64,000 nt of DNA from Verticillium longisporum (GCA_019188255.1 JAETXT010000001.1:4898001-4962000); one strand, 5' to 3'; shown: positions 11,387-23,885, counted from the first letter of the stretch. A program made the numbers and translations. Notes: generated from the letters alone by a model not told the origin.

Positions 11387-12476
11387 CCGTATGTGCAGAG
11401 GTGTGTTCTTGAGCGTCTGGGGTTGGTTCATGTCCTATCTGCAAGTTGGTGATGAGTATTTCCTCGTTCGCGTCTCGTTGAGTTATCAGTTGTGTGGCAA
11501 AAGTTATGTGCTCACGGAAAGCCCTCCTGTATATATCACCCGCCAATTGAGCTGTGAAGGCTGCGTGGTCGACCCCTTGTACCAGGCTGAGTCAAGAAAT
11601 AAAATCCTGTATCAAGTTCCCGCAATCAAACCTTCTTGCAAACCTGATGAAGTAAATAAAGTACTAGTTGCAGATCAGTGGCCCATGTTGTACTTCTTTC
11701 AAAAGGTAGGTTTGAATCAGCAGCATAAACTGCAGGATCCAGCACATTTGACGGCTAAAAAATGCCCACGTGTCGCCCTTGCACGATTATCAAGGGCAAA
11801 CTTCCCAACTCCCTTCCATAGAAGGTCGTACTGTGTACGAACAAGCTATGCGGCAACGCGTCTCTGTGCGAAGTCAGGAACCCGCATTGCCAGGTTTATT
11901 CACTGATGACAACTACCAAAGTCTAGGCTTGCTGGCAAACGTGCTGGAAAACGAGTTTTCGAGGAGCTGTGTGCAATCCAGTATACCCTTCTAAAGTAAG
12001 ATATGAATGCGACTTAGATACATGTGTTTGTTCTGGGGACAGAATTATAATTCTCATAACTCTGGAACAAGAACGTGCGCTCACCATTGATAGATATAGG
12101 AGTCATTATGCCACCTTCCCTCGTAGGCCAAAAACTTCAACATGTGTTTTGCTTGATACGTAATTCCGCTTGCTGCAAGTAGCAATTCATCTCAAATTGT
12201 CAACTTTAGGGCATTATCAATGCTGGGGCGAAACTGCATCTGTTCCTAGGCGGTCACGTCAGGGTACCAGAGGAGAACCTTGAGGCACTGATGATCTTAA
12301 ATTCTTTTGGTCATCTGTATCCATATTATAAACATTAAGTGTAGCTCAGCATCATGCTCAAGCATAAGAAGGTGAACAATGGTTATCGTATACACACTCG
12401 TCAAATTCCGTGTTGCTCACCGTGTGACAACACATCCTAAGCTAACCATCGAGCAGCTGGGGTTGATGACTTTGAT
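11387..12476. other. Gene-free, AT-richer stretch
   Basis: This region separates the convergent GMC and CHRD genes. AATAAA-type polyadenylation-like hexamers occur near 11599 and 11654, downstream of the GMC gene. No other gene or repeat was recognised. Confidence 0.45.
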
Positions 12477-13100
12477 TTAGCAGTCACCCTTACCCTTCTT
12501 GAACTGTCCACGAACAGCACCAGGAACGGCCAACGAGGAGTGGATGTCCACGTAGTAGTCAGTAGGGTTCTGCTCAATGCGGCTCAGGGTGAAACCCTCG
12601 CCAGCATCGGGACCGCCGTTGGGCTTAACACCAGTGACGAAGGGGCCCTTGATGCAGCCGATGGAGGTTCGAACGTCACCTTCACCCTCGGGGTCGGGGA
12701 ACACAACCCTAGAGCGCATGAGAACATGTAGTGTGAATCAGGGACGCGAAAGAATCAAAACATACCTAGGAGGTCCAGACTTGCCCTTGGCACCTTGGTG
12801 GATGTGGGTGGCAGTCAGGGCTGGGGACTGGTACTCGCCCTGGAAGCCGGAGACAGAAATGTTGTAGCAGATGATATCCTCGTGGGAGTTGATGCCGAGG
12901 TTGAACCAGGACTTCGAGCCCTTGAGACCGCCGGTGTAGACGCCTTCAGGGTTGACGACCTCCTCAGGAGTGGCATAGACGCTGAAAGTCGATGTGAAGG
13001 CGAAAGGGAAGGCAGAAGCGCCCTTGTGAATGATCTTCTTGGTAGGGGTGGCCATGACGGCGGTGAGGCCGAGGGCGAGAGCAGCGACGGAGAACTTCAT
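12477..13100 (-). CDS. Secreted CHRD-domain protein
   Basis: Two exons (13100-12766 and 12708-12477, 57-nt intron) give 188 residues. The N-terminus MKFSVAALALGLTAVMA is a signal peptide. The remainder is a single CHRD domain: a FTSTFSVYATPEEVVNP segment and then LTATHIHQGAKGKSGPPRVVFPDP, with the His-rich ATHIHxG motif that marks this family. It ends with DYYVDIHSSLAVPGAVRGQF, the other conserved CHRD block. CHRD domains were defined in chordin and also occur as small secreted proteins in microbes and fungi, where function is unknown. Length is normal for the fungal form. A TATA element lies about 145 bp upstream. Domain call is secure; biological role is not known. Confidence 0.85.
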
Positions 13101-13241
13101 TGTGATGGATGCTTGGTAGTTGGGTCTTCGGTAAAAGAGTGTGTTGTGGGATGAGGTTGTAGGTATGTCGTTGGCGGGATGATGATTATGTGACTGATGA
13201 TGGAGTGTAAGGTTAGTGGCAGTGGTCGGCGTTCGCCCTCG

Positions 13242-13250
13242 TTATATAGA
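13242..13250 (-). promoter_or_regulatory. TATA box of the CHRD gene
   Basis: Minus strand reads TCTATATAA, 142-150 bp upstream of the ATG at 13100, leaving room for a leader of about 110 nt. Confidence 0.45.
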
Positions 13251-15228
13251 TCGCTAGAGGAACCGCTTGATACGCCATGCATCATCCCGCAGGCATCAGA
13301 GAAGACCAGGATCACAAGTGCCCTGTGATGGACGCGAGCCAAGAACGAGCGTCCTCATACTCGTCGTCATTCCGGTGGCTCTCCGCGGTCCTCTCGAACA
13401 ACAACACTACGCCGTCTGCAAGGCGGCAGATTTCAGATTAGGTGCCGGCAGGGTGGATCAAAAGCTCGGCGTTCGACGGGACACAACGACTCCGACGGGC
13501 TGATGGACGCTGTGGTCACCCCTTTTGGCTCATCATGGTTGGTCGTTGGTTAAGATTGGGCCTAGAGACAACCGAAGGAGTCTAAAGCAGCATGTCGTTT
13601 TCTGGCATCGTAGTCCCTCCCTGCTCATTTCGATGCATTCCATTGGCTCCAAGGAGTGATCCAGGGGCTTGGAAAGCTCCGGTTGCATCCCTTCTGTGTG
13701 TTGGCAAGCCTTCGTATCAGTGAGGCCAAGCCTCATAGTCCCAAATTCAAGATGCTTTTCCGCGATCGACGCCATGGGCTGGTGTCTTGGCCCCTGTCAT
13801 CAGCCAACGGTCACCAGGTTCGCAGGCTGTGCAGCGAGAAGCAGAAGACTTGGCGAGAAGGCTTCATCAGGGCCAGTAAGGTATTCGAGTCACCGAGAAG
13901 AGCAGCAAGTCGTCAGACGCACCCGGTCGAACGAACGGATAGAGTTGGACGCGAGGCATAGCCTCTTGGCAAATGCCTAATTGAGTACTGGTCCTAGCAG
14001 TCCTGCACTTTGTCGATCTCTTGCAGTGGATCAATGTCCCGGATGTGCCATCAGCCGCCATCTTAGCGCGGGAGCTATACCTAAACTTCATCCGATTGCC
14101 TCCCAATTATTGGGCCCGACGGCTTGGCATACGATCATCCACAGGATTACACCTTTTGAGCTCAAGAAGCTCCATGCCAGAGGCAGACATTGTCCAGCAC
14201 TAGTGTGCACGTGTGGTCCCCATCACTATTCCCCAGCTTTTGACCAAGATGTTTCATGGACAAATTCACACATTCTATCGACCAGACCAGCCTGACACCC
14301 ACCACTTTATTGCGCTTCCACCAGACCTGTTTTCGAGCCTGTACTTCCCATCGTGGCTGTGTGTACTGGCGAAATGGCGGATCGTCAATCGACGGACAAA
14401 GTGTCAGGGCAAGCGGCTATGTCCCCATCTAGATCCACGGAAACCTACGAAGGTCCCTGCCTAGTCCGAGCTTGTCGTCCGCCCGGAAAGAAACAAACCC
14501 GACCAGGTGCCAGAGAACATGCCTGGTCACTTCATGGGAACTCCAACAACTCGGTCCGCGAAGGGTCTCCATGGACTCCGTGGAGGAACGAGCCTTGTTA
14601 GCCGACTAGTGACTCCCAAAATCCCAACTAAAACGAAAAGTATCATCACTGTTTTGTCGCCCAGGCGCTTGAATCCCAGACTTGATGAAGAGTGAATGCA
14701 AGGGCGCGTTCCACCAAGAGCCGCCCAAGACTCGGGTGCACATTGGCCGACCTTTGCCCAGCAGCTTAACTCCCTTGCGAACGCGGCGCGGTCGACCTGG
14801 CCTTTGCCAAGGCATTTTGTCGTCATCAACCTTGGTTAGGCACAGCTCCGAGGGTGCTCGGCTTCGGAGCTGGAACCTTGCGCTCTCTGCTCGTCCTGGC
14901 AAGCTTTTAGATCGATCCTCTTCCATTCAAGATGATTAATTCAGTCGCTGGAACCAGCGGCCAGCGAAGTTCCCGTGGGCTGCGCCTCGACGACCGGGCC
15001 CGGGACGTACTCAACAGACGAATGACACCTCGAACCTAGCGAGCTCCACACATCCCTGCTTTGATCATTTACCAGATCGGGGTCATGTCACTGATCGACA
15101 ATCGTAGCCTCTGCAGACCCGCCTGGCCCAAGGTTCATTGCCGTCTTCTAGCCTACCCCGCCAATGACACTTCGTCAGACACCATCTACAACCTCCGCTT
15201 CACAATGGAGAAGGATGTTCTTACTGCC
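13251..15228. other. Gene-free stretch
   Basis: About 2 kb with only short, unconvincing frames on both strands. I see no RNA gene or transposon remnant until the inverted-repeat element that starts at 15229. Confidence 0.45.
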
Positions 15229-15507
15229 CAAGCGGGTTGCAAAAAAAATGAGACGTACCAGATCCCTCCCCCATAACCACTCCTACTACCCAGCTATTCA
15301 GCTATACATTTCTATAACGACTCCAGAGCTTCAGTCTAGGCGAAAAGCCTTTCTTTAAAATAGTGTACATTATACTGATCTATCAACTCAATAGTCACTA
15401 TAATTCTAGATCTTGTTGGTGTCTCGTAGTAGTGTTGTGCAGTTATTCTAGGTAGAGGGGCTGGGGTGAAGCATTCAGTACGTCTCATTTTTTTTGCAAC
15501 CCGCTTG
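15229..15507. mobile_element. MITE-like element with 30-bp perfect terminal inverted repeats
   Basis: The sequence at 15229-15258 (starting CAAGCGGGTTGC, then eight A, then TGAGACGTAC) is repeated as its exact reverse complement at 15478-15507. Between them lie about 219 bp of AT-rich DNA with no coding capacity. The pentamer CTGCC lies directly outside both ends (15224-15228 and 15508-15512), as expected for a target-site duplication. A short, non-coding, AT-rich body with long perfect inverted repeats is the structure of a miniature inverted-repeat transposable element moved by a transposase encoded elsewhere. The perfect match of the arms suggests recent activity. I cannot assign a superfamily: a 5-bp duplication does not fit the common 2-, 3- or 8-bp classes cleanly. 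Confidence 0.8.
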
Positions 15508-15954
15508 CTGCCCAACAAATTATGAAGCACCTCCTGCGGCCCACGTGATAACTTGCTCCATCTCCATTCCACTGGTGGGCATTGATCCAACGTGGTCATC
15601 TTTCTCTCCCCCTCCGATGCATTTTGTCTTCATTCCTCTTCACAGACCCCATCCGCCGGGCCGCCGTGGCATGCATGCCGAAGCGTCGTGTTAGCATGCT
15701 GACGCGCTGCTGACACCACGAAAGAAAAAGCACTAGTTTCAAGTGCCAATAAGCATAACTAAGCTTGCTACCTACTTAGGTGGGGATTTCAGCCCAGAGC
15801 AAAATGGCTGCAAGTGGTTGAAAGCCTCTCTGTGCCTAGCAAAGTCAATCCCTCGGCTGCGCTTCCAGTGGTGATGTAATTCTTGTGATTCGGATGTATC
15901 GGAGCTCGGCTTGGCTCATGCGGATAACTTCACCTATTCTCCGTGGACCCGGAC

Positions 15955-15982
15955 TTTTTCGGTAAACGTTTTTCGGTAAACG
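15955..15982 (+). repeat. Perfect tandem duplication of a 14-bp unit
   Basis: TTTTTCGGTAAACG occurs twice in direct succession (15955-15968 and 15969-15982). It lies in a gene-free area; no function is evident. Confidence 0.8.
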
Positions 15983-16946
15983 AGCTACAACCTGATCAAG
16001 GGAGGGACAAATATCCTGACCCATGTTTGGCCATGCATGCATGTCTTAGCTGATATCTCATCTCCAGTGCCTGGCCGCGTCAGAATCAGGGGCCGTCCCG
16101 AGATCGTAATCTCATTCCGCAATGATGTCCCCTTCGACTATTGTTTTCTTCTTTCCAGAGCCCAGGCCCTGACACGCTCTGACCCATCATCTGAAAGCCT
16201 GGGGGGTTGTGAAGTTTCGGATACTTGGGGTGATGCACCCCATAATGAAGATGACCTGGGCTGACCCATCTGCTTACACCTCCGCCAAGCGCTTTCAATT
16301 CAAGTTCTAGTGTCAATGCAGTGAGATACATGTTTGATCACTAGTAGGCTGCATCGGGTTGCACCATATCGTGGGAGTAAAAATGGCCGTTAAAGTCGGG
16401 TGTCGACTCCCTGCAGCAGCGCCGAGCGTTATCAGTCGCTTGATGTCAAACACTCCACGCTTCACAGCTCAGATACTGGCGAAGGAGCCCCTACAAAATC
16501 AAGAAAACAATGAGCCATACGACTCCAGAGCATGCAAGTAGTTTCGAAGTCAGCTCTTCTACAGACATGAACCCTGTGTCATTCATGGGAATACACATTG
16601 CCAGAGCAGTCACTATCACATATCGCCATGGCTCTACCGATGGAGGAGTACCTTGCTTGTGGTCCTAACCTTACGGCGTAAGCCTTCTGGAGTAAAAGAA
16701 CGTGGCTGGTTTCCGCTGCACAGTCCGCTTACACAAGCTTCTCCGGCAGATATCGTAGTCCGAGACTCACCACAACGAAAGTCGAGGGAGAATAGTGTCA
16801 TGCTCTGAACCATTTGGACTTGCAGCATGAGGTCAACGAAGTTGATTTTTCTCCATACCAACACAATTTAAGCCAATGGTAAAGGCTTGAGGGCTTCAAA
16901 GAATAATGTCGGCATTCGGACGTGTCGCATGATTTGGAATACAGGA
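15983..16946. other. Gene-free stretch
   Basis: This is the 3' flank of the HExxH/cytochrome b5-like gene. No convincing frame, RNA gene or repeat was seen. Confidence 0.45.
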
Positions 16947-19900
16947 CTAGGCTACTCTGACGCGTTTCACAGGCTCATGCCTCACCCAAGACTCTGACTC
17001 AAAGGGGCGTTTCTTCCGTCGCGATCCCGATCGGACGGCCTCTTCCTGCACTCGTTTTGTCTTCGCCCGTGATCCACGAATTGTCATTAGTTGCTTTTGC
17101 AACTTTTTCAGAGCCACTGGTGCAAGCTCCTGTAGCTTCATGGCCCTCCCTGATGAAATATTCGATGGCTCTTCCGGTAAGCGCTTTTCTTGTTCCGGCT
17201 TCGGATTCTCCTGGACTATGTTATGTTCTGGAGCATTATACGGGTTCTTCATCTGTTGAGACATCTCTTTGCGTTTCTTGTCCGCTGGTGAGGAGACTTG
17301 TTGCGTCTCATCCTCGCGCAATAGGTAGTTTTTCAGCTCGTTGTACGTCGCTGGCCAGTCTCGCTGCTCTTGCCACCGGACTACTTCTGAAGCCAGTGAT
17401 TCAAGGGGCTCGTCAAACTTGGCGAGCCTGGCGACAATTCGAAACGGAAATCGTTGTTGCAACAGTTGCCCAAGTCGAATTTCTCGTGCACCTGATAGGA
17501 TAAGGTTGCCGAGGAACTTGCCTAGAACATCGGTAAAAGGACGTGGACCGTATTGCATCAGTGTTGTAACATCAAACACAGCGCCGTCGTAAGCCACATA
17601 TGACGCTGCATACCCATCATGACCGTGATATAAACCGCCGTCATGCATCACCAATTCAGCTTCGCTCATTAGTGGCAGGTCTTCCATGCCGCGCGTTATT
17701 TTCGCGACGATTAGCTCAGGCTTGCTGTTGGACATTAGCAACAACGGGTGTGTCTTTGAGGGCTCGGTGCTGGGCTTTATCGCGAGGACTTTCTTCGAAA
17801 CATCTTTGCCACAGTAGTGTTTGAGAGCAACAAATAGCTCCGCTTCTGTCTCCCGAAGGGGCGCAATATCGAAGATCGTGTCCTGGATACGAATTTCGGT
17901 TGTAGAGAGTTTTTCGTAACGAGTACGGGATGGTACAATACGCCCTATCCGCAGGCCTTGGATGGCTTCCAAGAGATCTTCTCCGTTCTCAGAATGGTAC
18001 TCCTCGAAAAGGTTCGTAGCGTTGGTTCCGGCAGCACGGGCCAAAATTTCTGAGCCTCCAGGATGCCATTCGGCATAGTCTGTCAAGTTTTCATCAGCAC
18101 GGATTACGCGGGTCGAACTGAAGGTGTAATAGAGCATACCAGTGACGTCGTAGGCATGTTCATGGATCTGGATGTACTGTCGTGTCTGAGGAAACTGATT
18201 CCATCCAATTTCATGATTTGTAAGTACATTTTTCGAGCCAGATTCATCAGCCAACCCGAACGGAAGGGTCATTCCGATCTTTAGAGGCTCTATCAGTGCC
18301 AGTGCATCGTCGAAGTTGTGATCCCCCAGGAAGACACGTGGCATCGGGTTGCTCCCAGGGGCGCTCAGCAGTGTCTCCACCAGTTTCGACTGGCTTTCTG
18401 AAGCCGGTTCTTCCAAGTCTGTAAGGCGTCAGAGGTTGTCGGCTGCACGAAGAGAAAGTTTAGGGTGAGTCAAACCTGTCAAATCATAGACACCCCCCGC
18501 CGCCGTGATCCAGTGCGGGCGACCCTCCTTGCCATTGCGAATGGCAACATCCTCCTCGCGTAGCCATTGAGCTACCCGTCCTAATGGCAGGATGTCATGT
18601 TCTGTGTCGTAGAACTCGTCACTGACATTCTTTTTGAGAACGTGTCCGTAGGCGGATGGCTCCATCTCATCGCGCACCTCTTCAGCCGTCATCTTCAGTA
18701 CTTGCATGACATCTTCCAGCTCGAAAATTTCGATCTCCGAGTCAAAGAGAACCAGCACGAGGACGTTATCCTTTCGAACACGCAGGTCGTATAGCCTGCC
18801 CAGCGTCAAGTATTCGCAACCGCGGGTTTCCACAGTCCGCGCCAGCTGAGCCTGGAAAGGATGCATTACTGTATCTTGAGGCAATTGGAGCCACTCCTGA
18901 AAAATGTCCTGGCCAGGCTGGAATAGATGTTGCACAGCTCGCAATGGGTTGAGCTCCAGCATCTTCGTCATCGCCAAGACGTTGAAGCTTTCAGCGCGAA
19001 ACTGCGCCGTCTCGGTGTACGGCGGTAACTGGAACGTGAAGGGGATCAAAGGCTGGGGAGCATGCGGATGCGTGACTTGATGCTGTTGAAGAGCGACCAG
19101 CTGAGCTCTGTGTGAGTTTAACTGCGCAAAGAACGCGGTGTCGAGAGGCTGAGTCGTCAGGACGAACCACCTGTACATACAGTAGCACCGGTACGCTAGT
19201 TCAACGTTTCTTGCGCGGACTCGGATCTCTGATGTAAATTGATTGTATGGCTGGTGTCTGGGTTCGATGGTGTACTGCTCTGGAGCGGGCTGTTCGTGAT
19301 ATGCGATCGGGTCGTAGCCAACCGGATTGGACTTGTTCCCGCTTCGTCGCCAGGTTCTGGGAGGCGCTGGAGGTAGCGGCGGATCCTGGAACTTGATCTC
19401 TTGATCCCTTGGAGCGAGAGCTGCATCGACGAGTAAGGCCATGGATTGATAGAAGAAGGCCTTGGCCCTTTTACAATGGTGCATGGTCTCAAAGTCTGGG
19501 AAATACCCCAGCCAGTGAGGTTGCGGATATGCCTGCCAGCTGGCGACGTATTCTCTAAACCATGGGGACGTCACCCTGGCCACGAAACTCGCAGCCTTGT
19601 GTTCCTTCAGTGGCCCGGCGATGCCTGCAATGGGGGGTCGGAAACAATCCACCATCTCGTGTAGCTGGCCCCGAAATTGCTCGTGACTGTATACGGTTGC
19701 AGCCCACTGCGCATGAGCTCGGTGATGCCATGGTCGCCACGTCGCTACGGCGTGCCGCACCAGGCTGAGATCGGCGCGTGCCGTCTGCATGTCGTTCTGG
19801 AAGTTGGCTGTCATCAAGTTCGCGGCAGCAACATCCCACCTGATGTGTTCGTGATATTTGTTCAAATCAGTCGGCGTGACTGGAGTCCCTCGCAGGAAAA

Positions 19901-21566
19901 GTGGGCATTGCAAGGCCGGCTGGCCAAAGTTTCTGACATGGGTATTCCAGAAAATGGGATCGCTCAAGGAACGAAACCAAAACACCGGCTGTATGTACCT
20001 TGTATCTTTCCTGTATGCCAGAGGATCTGCCGGCAGATCGGGAACGACGTGTACAAAGGCAGTGTAGCCGTTCATGGAGATATGAGATTCGGGGAAAAAG
20101 GTCGAGTAAGCGTTGAAGAAAGGTCCAGAGCCGGCCACGGGTCCGCGCAATGCCATGTATTTTCCTAGTCTCAGTGGCACATTTTCAACAGCATTTCCGA
20201 AGAAATTTTGGATAAAGGAGTGGCCCAACTCGGCCATACGTTCTCCATTGAAGTACTAGAAAGCACTACTGTTAGCTTTCTTTTCTTTCAATTTCTTTCA
20301 AGGATTATATCTTCAATGAACCTTACTATTTGCTCGCGGCCAGCCGACCAACCTCTCAGCTTAAAGATTTGAAGGACCAATATGTGCTGTGGCGTGGTTC
20401 GTCAGTGTGAACTAAAGCATACCTCCCTGTGTACGCATAAGAACTGCGTTGTACTTACCATGAGTTCATGGCTTATCTGGAAGATTACCGTGTTAACAAT
20501 GGCAGCTGTGAGGAGCACGGGTAGACATACTGTAATAGCCAGCATAGCTCTCGCGATGTAGCGAGAATGCGACGTGGCGTTGGGGTTCAACATGGTTCGT
20601 AAGGGGTCTACATCGACGAAGGCAGCAAGATGATTGACATAGTAACCGTATCCCGAATCTGAAATAAGGTCTGGTCTGGTGTTGGTACTTGCAAATCCCA
20701 TCCAGACCCTGCTACGGTCATCCGTGTCAGCATGCAAATGCCACAGTGGCTTTTGTGTCGCAAAAAGACCCTGAACATATTGCTTGCACTGCTCTTCTGT
20801 CTTGTCCGGCCGGTTTGGATCTGGGAAGAACACGGGCACTGGAGCGTTCGGTATTACTGGGAACTGTCGGCGGGCGTCTTGAACGTCACGCAACTCTGTG
20901 ACCCAATTCTCTGGCGTTAAGAGCGCCTGCATCCTTCGTTGCAACATGGTAAGCAATTATGAGGCTAAAACTCACCCACCACAGTTGAAGGGCCGTTCTC
21001 TTGACGACTTACCATGGTGTCTTGAAGGACTGCAGAATGATGCGGTTGGCCAACTCTATTGACGTGGACAACGGACCCCAGACGGCCGGATTGTCCACGC
21101 TCCAATCGTCGGCCATGCCAAATCCAGCTGCAGCCAATCCTGGCGAGGTTTCTATAATGGGTCTCTCGAATGAACACCACCGTATCTTTTTGAAAACGTT
21201 CAGCCAGCTGCTCTCTTTGACAGACACGCTGACCTCTTCCAGTCGATTCTGGCTCCAGGCGGGATTATGAAGTGCTGCGGCCTCAAAGGTTCGCAGGCCA
21301 TGGAAGTCCATCATCTGAGAACTTTCCGAGTAGAACAACGCGTCCAGTTCAGGTGGCGAAGGCTTGTCCATAGGGCTCGGATGATGAATGTCCAAGACAT
21401 TCTGATGGTCTGCGCTCAGGGGATGAAGTGTCCGTGGGTCCATAGGGGGGAAGGCCGGGTCCAAGGCTGACCGTCCCGGTGGGATGAAGGCCTTGTCTGT
21501 TGCAGTCCCATACTCCCGATCCCATGGCGAGTCGCTCGCCGCCACAGTCCTGTACCCAAAAGGCAT
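16947..21566 (-). CDS. 1446-residue protein with zincin-like HExxH region and cytochrome b5-like modules
   Basis: Five exons (21566-21013, 20933-20459, 20386-20327, 20255-18476, 18418-16947) join in phase; introns are 57-79 nt. A long hydrophobic segment near residues 311-338 leads into HELMH (340-344), created by splicing exon 2 to exon 3. The sequence then has GERMAELGHSF (367-377), so an HExxH...E gluzincin-like zinc site is plausible. The C-terminal third has a canonical cytochrome b5-like module: a WHPGG motif with His1075, and a second His1098 (EEYHSE) at the usual spacing for bis-His heme ligation. It is flanked by two degenerate copies, around WITAAGGVYDLTD (about 944-956) and ASYVAYDGAVFDVTTL. 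The tail is basic (RRKKR-type clusters). The exon 4 portion between the two regions is unrecognised. I know no characterised protein with this architecture; function is unknown. The first intron acceptor is the least certain boundary. Confidence 0.7.
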
Positions 21567-22645
21567 GTCGGCGACTTGAGAGCGGATAGATGTATGTATG
21601 ATTCGTTCTGTGAATGCTCAAGGCAATTGACGATCAATGGCTGTTCTTCAGAGATGGCGGAAATGTAAAGGCTTTTTGAGTTCAATCCGAGTCCCGTCGT
21701 GTCCAAAGCTCACGTTTTTGAATCTCCGCGACGAGAATGAAAGAGACGTAACCCTTGTTTGAAGCCCAAAGAAATGCCATCTCGAGTATAGTTCTTTGTC
21801 CGGAGGCTCGAATCAACGCCTTATGAAAATGAGCCTCGACAAAGGACATGTCCGGGTCTGTGATGCATCATTCCGGTCATTGTTCATAATGCTACACTAC
21901 TCTCTTCTGGGCATACAGAGTGCTGCCCTGTATCAAGCACCTGGTGTGAGATGTGTCTAGCCAGGAAAGCCATCGGAACAACTCGACCTAGCGGCTTGCT
22001 TTTAGGTATCATCCACTACCTTAGGAATACAGTACGCTGAATGTAGCCCCAGCCAGGCCGCTTCCAGCAGAGAGGCCCCGACGCCAAGACCAGAAAACAC
22101 GTTCATCGCCCCGAAGAGACCCAGCCAAAGGGTTGATGCACAGCACACATGACCCGGCCAGCGTTGCTCGGCGGCCCACAAGGCTGCGTGTGTTACGCTG
22201 TGTCCTAGGGTCATGATGGGCTAACATCCGAGCTAGGAGCCTGAACTTCTGGAGATCGGGGGATTTGGGACGTGGCGCAGTATCGAATCCTGCAGATCCC
22301 ACCCCCCTCCAACTGGCGATTTGTTCCAATAGGCTCATTTGATTGCTCGTCGTTGGGTCACATCTACTGTGCCGCAGAGGTAACCAACGTTTGCTGACAT
22401 CACAGGCATCAATGGCCGTAGCATTCGCCCCGTCAGCACCACCACGGCTATGGGTATCACCCGGATGGCCTCACAATTGTAGAGGTGGAAGGACAGTTAA
22501 AGGAGAAGGGTGTCCCGCCTGGCCAAGGTCATTCTGGAGATATTCTGCACATTCATATTCATCACCCACTCCTCACTAGATCATTGTCCTCCGCTATTCA
22601 CGGAAATTTCCCACTTATACCTATCAGGCAATCCAAGTCATCATC
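21567..22645. other. Divergent intergenic region
   Basis: This 1.1-kb region separates the divergently transcribed HExxH/cytochrome b5-like gene and the coiled-coil gene. I saw no other gene or repeat. Confidence 0.5.
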
Positions 22646-23779
22646 ATGACCTCCATACAAAGTCAGATCGAGGCCGCCGCGTCAAAGAACAGCGAGCTCC
22701 TCTCGATCCTGCGCGAGACAGACCACGCAACACCTTCTCTCCTCCAGCAGACCCGTCTCCTCCAGGACCTCACGACCGAGCTCCAGGCCTCGGCCAAACG
22801 CTGCCGCGACCTGGAGCGCCGCCGCGAGTCCGAGCTCAAGGACCACGAAAAGTACCGCGACAGCGTGACGCGCCGCTTCCTGCACAAGGCCGTCGGTCGC
22901 TCCAATCAATTCGCCGACAAGGCGGCCAAGGAGGAGCGCGAGTACTTTGACGTCTTGCAGGCGGCGCAGCGCGAGACGAGCCTGCACGACTCGCTCAAGG
23001 AGCAAGCGGACCAGGCGCAACAGGTCAAGACCGACCTCGAGCAGCAGGTCGCGCGGCACCGCGACGCGCAGCGCGCGCTCGACGAGCTGTACGGCGGCAT
23101 CTTTGCGGGCCCGACGCAGGGGTTCCCCGAGGAGGACCGCAAGGAGCAGGACGGCAACCAGGCGCTGCAGGCGTACCATGAGCACCGCGGCAAGGTCGAG
23201 GCCGAGCAGCACGTCATCCAGTTGCTGTCGCAGGGCATGCAGAAGCTCAAGTACGCGCTCGAGAAGATGGAGAGCGCACTGAGCCACTCGCGCATGGACA
23301 TGTTCGGCGGCGGCTCCATGGCCGACGCCATGGAGCGGAGCAGCCTGCGCAAGGCGGAGCAGGCCGTGGCCGAGGCCAGGATGCAGGTGCTGCGCGCGCA
23401 GAGGATGAGCCCTTTCGTCGGCGACTTGCCGGACGTCGACATCGCGCAGGGCAACATCATATCGGACGTTGTTTTTGACAACATCTTCACCGACATGCAG
23501 TTCCACGACAAGATCAAGGCCAGCAGGGAGTCTGTTCGCAAGTGTGCCGCTGTCATGAACCAGCTGGGCTCGGATGCTAAGAGTCGACTCAATGCGCTTG
23601 AGGACGAGCTCAGGGAGAAGGAAGGGGTTCTCGAGAGCACAAGACTGGCGTTGCAGAAGGAGAGGGAGGCCGTCTTTGAGAGGGTTCTCGGAGGGCAGTT
23701 GCCTCAGACGTCGTCAGCAAATTCGAATGCCGTCGAAGCTCCGCAGGGTGCCAAGGCCATCGAGGCCGGGCTGGTTTAA
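22646..23779 (+). CDS. Coiled-coil protein of unknown function
   Basis: Intronless 377-residue frame starting at an ATG in good context (CATCATGACC). Almost the whole chain is charged and helical with heptad-like spacing (residues about 20-150, 180-255 and 300-350). There is a short less-charged linker, GGGSMADAMERSS, near 226-238 and a compact region FVGDLPDVDIAQGNIISDVVFDNIFTDMQFHDKI before the last coil. It lacks a signal peptide or membrane segment, so a cytosolic scaffold-like protein is likely. I recognise it only as a conserved-looking ascomycete hypothetical protein. Codon use is strongly GC-biased, which produces long antisense frames that I do not consider genes. Its 3' end lies 106 bp from the convergent CipC-like gene, so their 3' UTRs probably overlap. 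Confidence 0.75.
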   Translation: MTSIQSQIEAAASKNSELLSILRETDHATPSLLQQTRLLQDLTTELQASAKRCRDLERRRESELKDHEKYRDSVTRRFLHKAVGRSNQFADKAAKEEREYFDVLQAAQRETSLHDSLKEQADQAQQVKTDLEQQVARHRDAQRALDELYGGIFAGPTQGFPEEDRKEQDGNQALQAYHEHRGKVEAEQHVIQLLSQGMQKLKYALEKMESALSHSRMDMFGGGSMADAMERSSLRKAEQAVAEARMQVLRAQRMSPFVGDLPDVDIAQGNIISDVVFDNIFTDMQFHDKIKASRESVRKCAAVMNQLGSDAKSRLNALEDELREKEGVLESTRLALQKEREAVFERVLGGQLPQTSSANSNAVEAPQGAKAIEAGLV

Positions 23780-23885
23780 GAAGGCTTCATGATTTTTGTA
23801 ACATAGTTGATACCACGCGCAATGACATTCTCAGGTGTTCCTCTCACCACTTTCTGTGCATGTGCCAAGTCTTGTGGAAAGACTT

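Noticed and set aside
16947..20956. Three separate genes at 16947-18416, 18429-20237 and 20402-20956
   Set aside because: GT-AG introns join them in phase without loss of sequence, the internal pieces lack credible ATG starts, and splicing completes motifs.
22682..23640. Long minus-strand frames (274 and 244 residues) across the coiled-coil gene
   Set aside because: Low-complexity Leu/Ala/Arg or Ser-rich antisense readings of a GC-rich sense gene.
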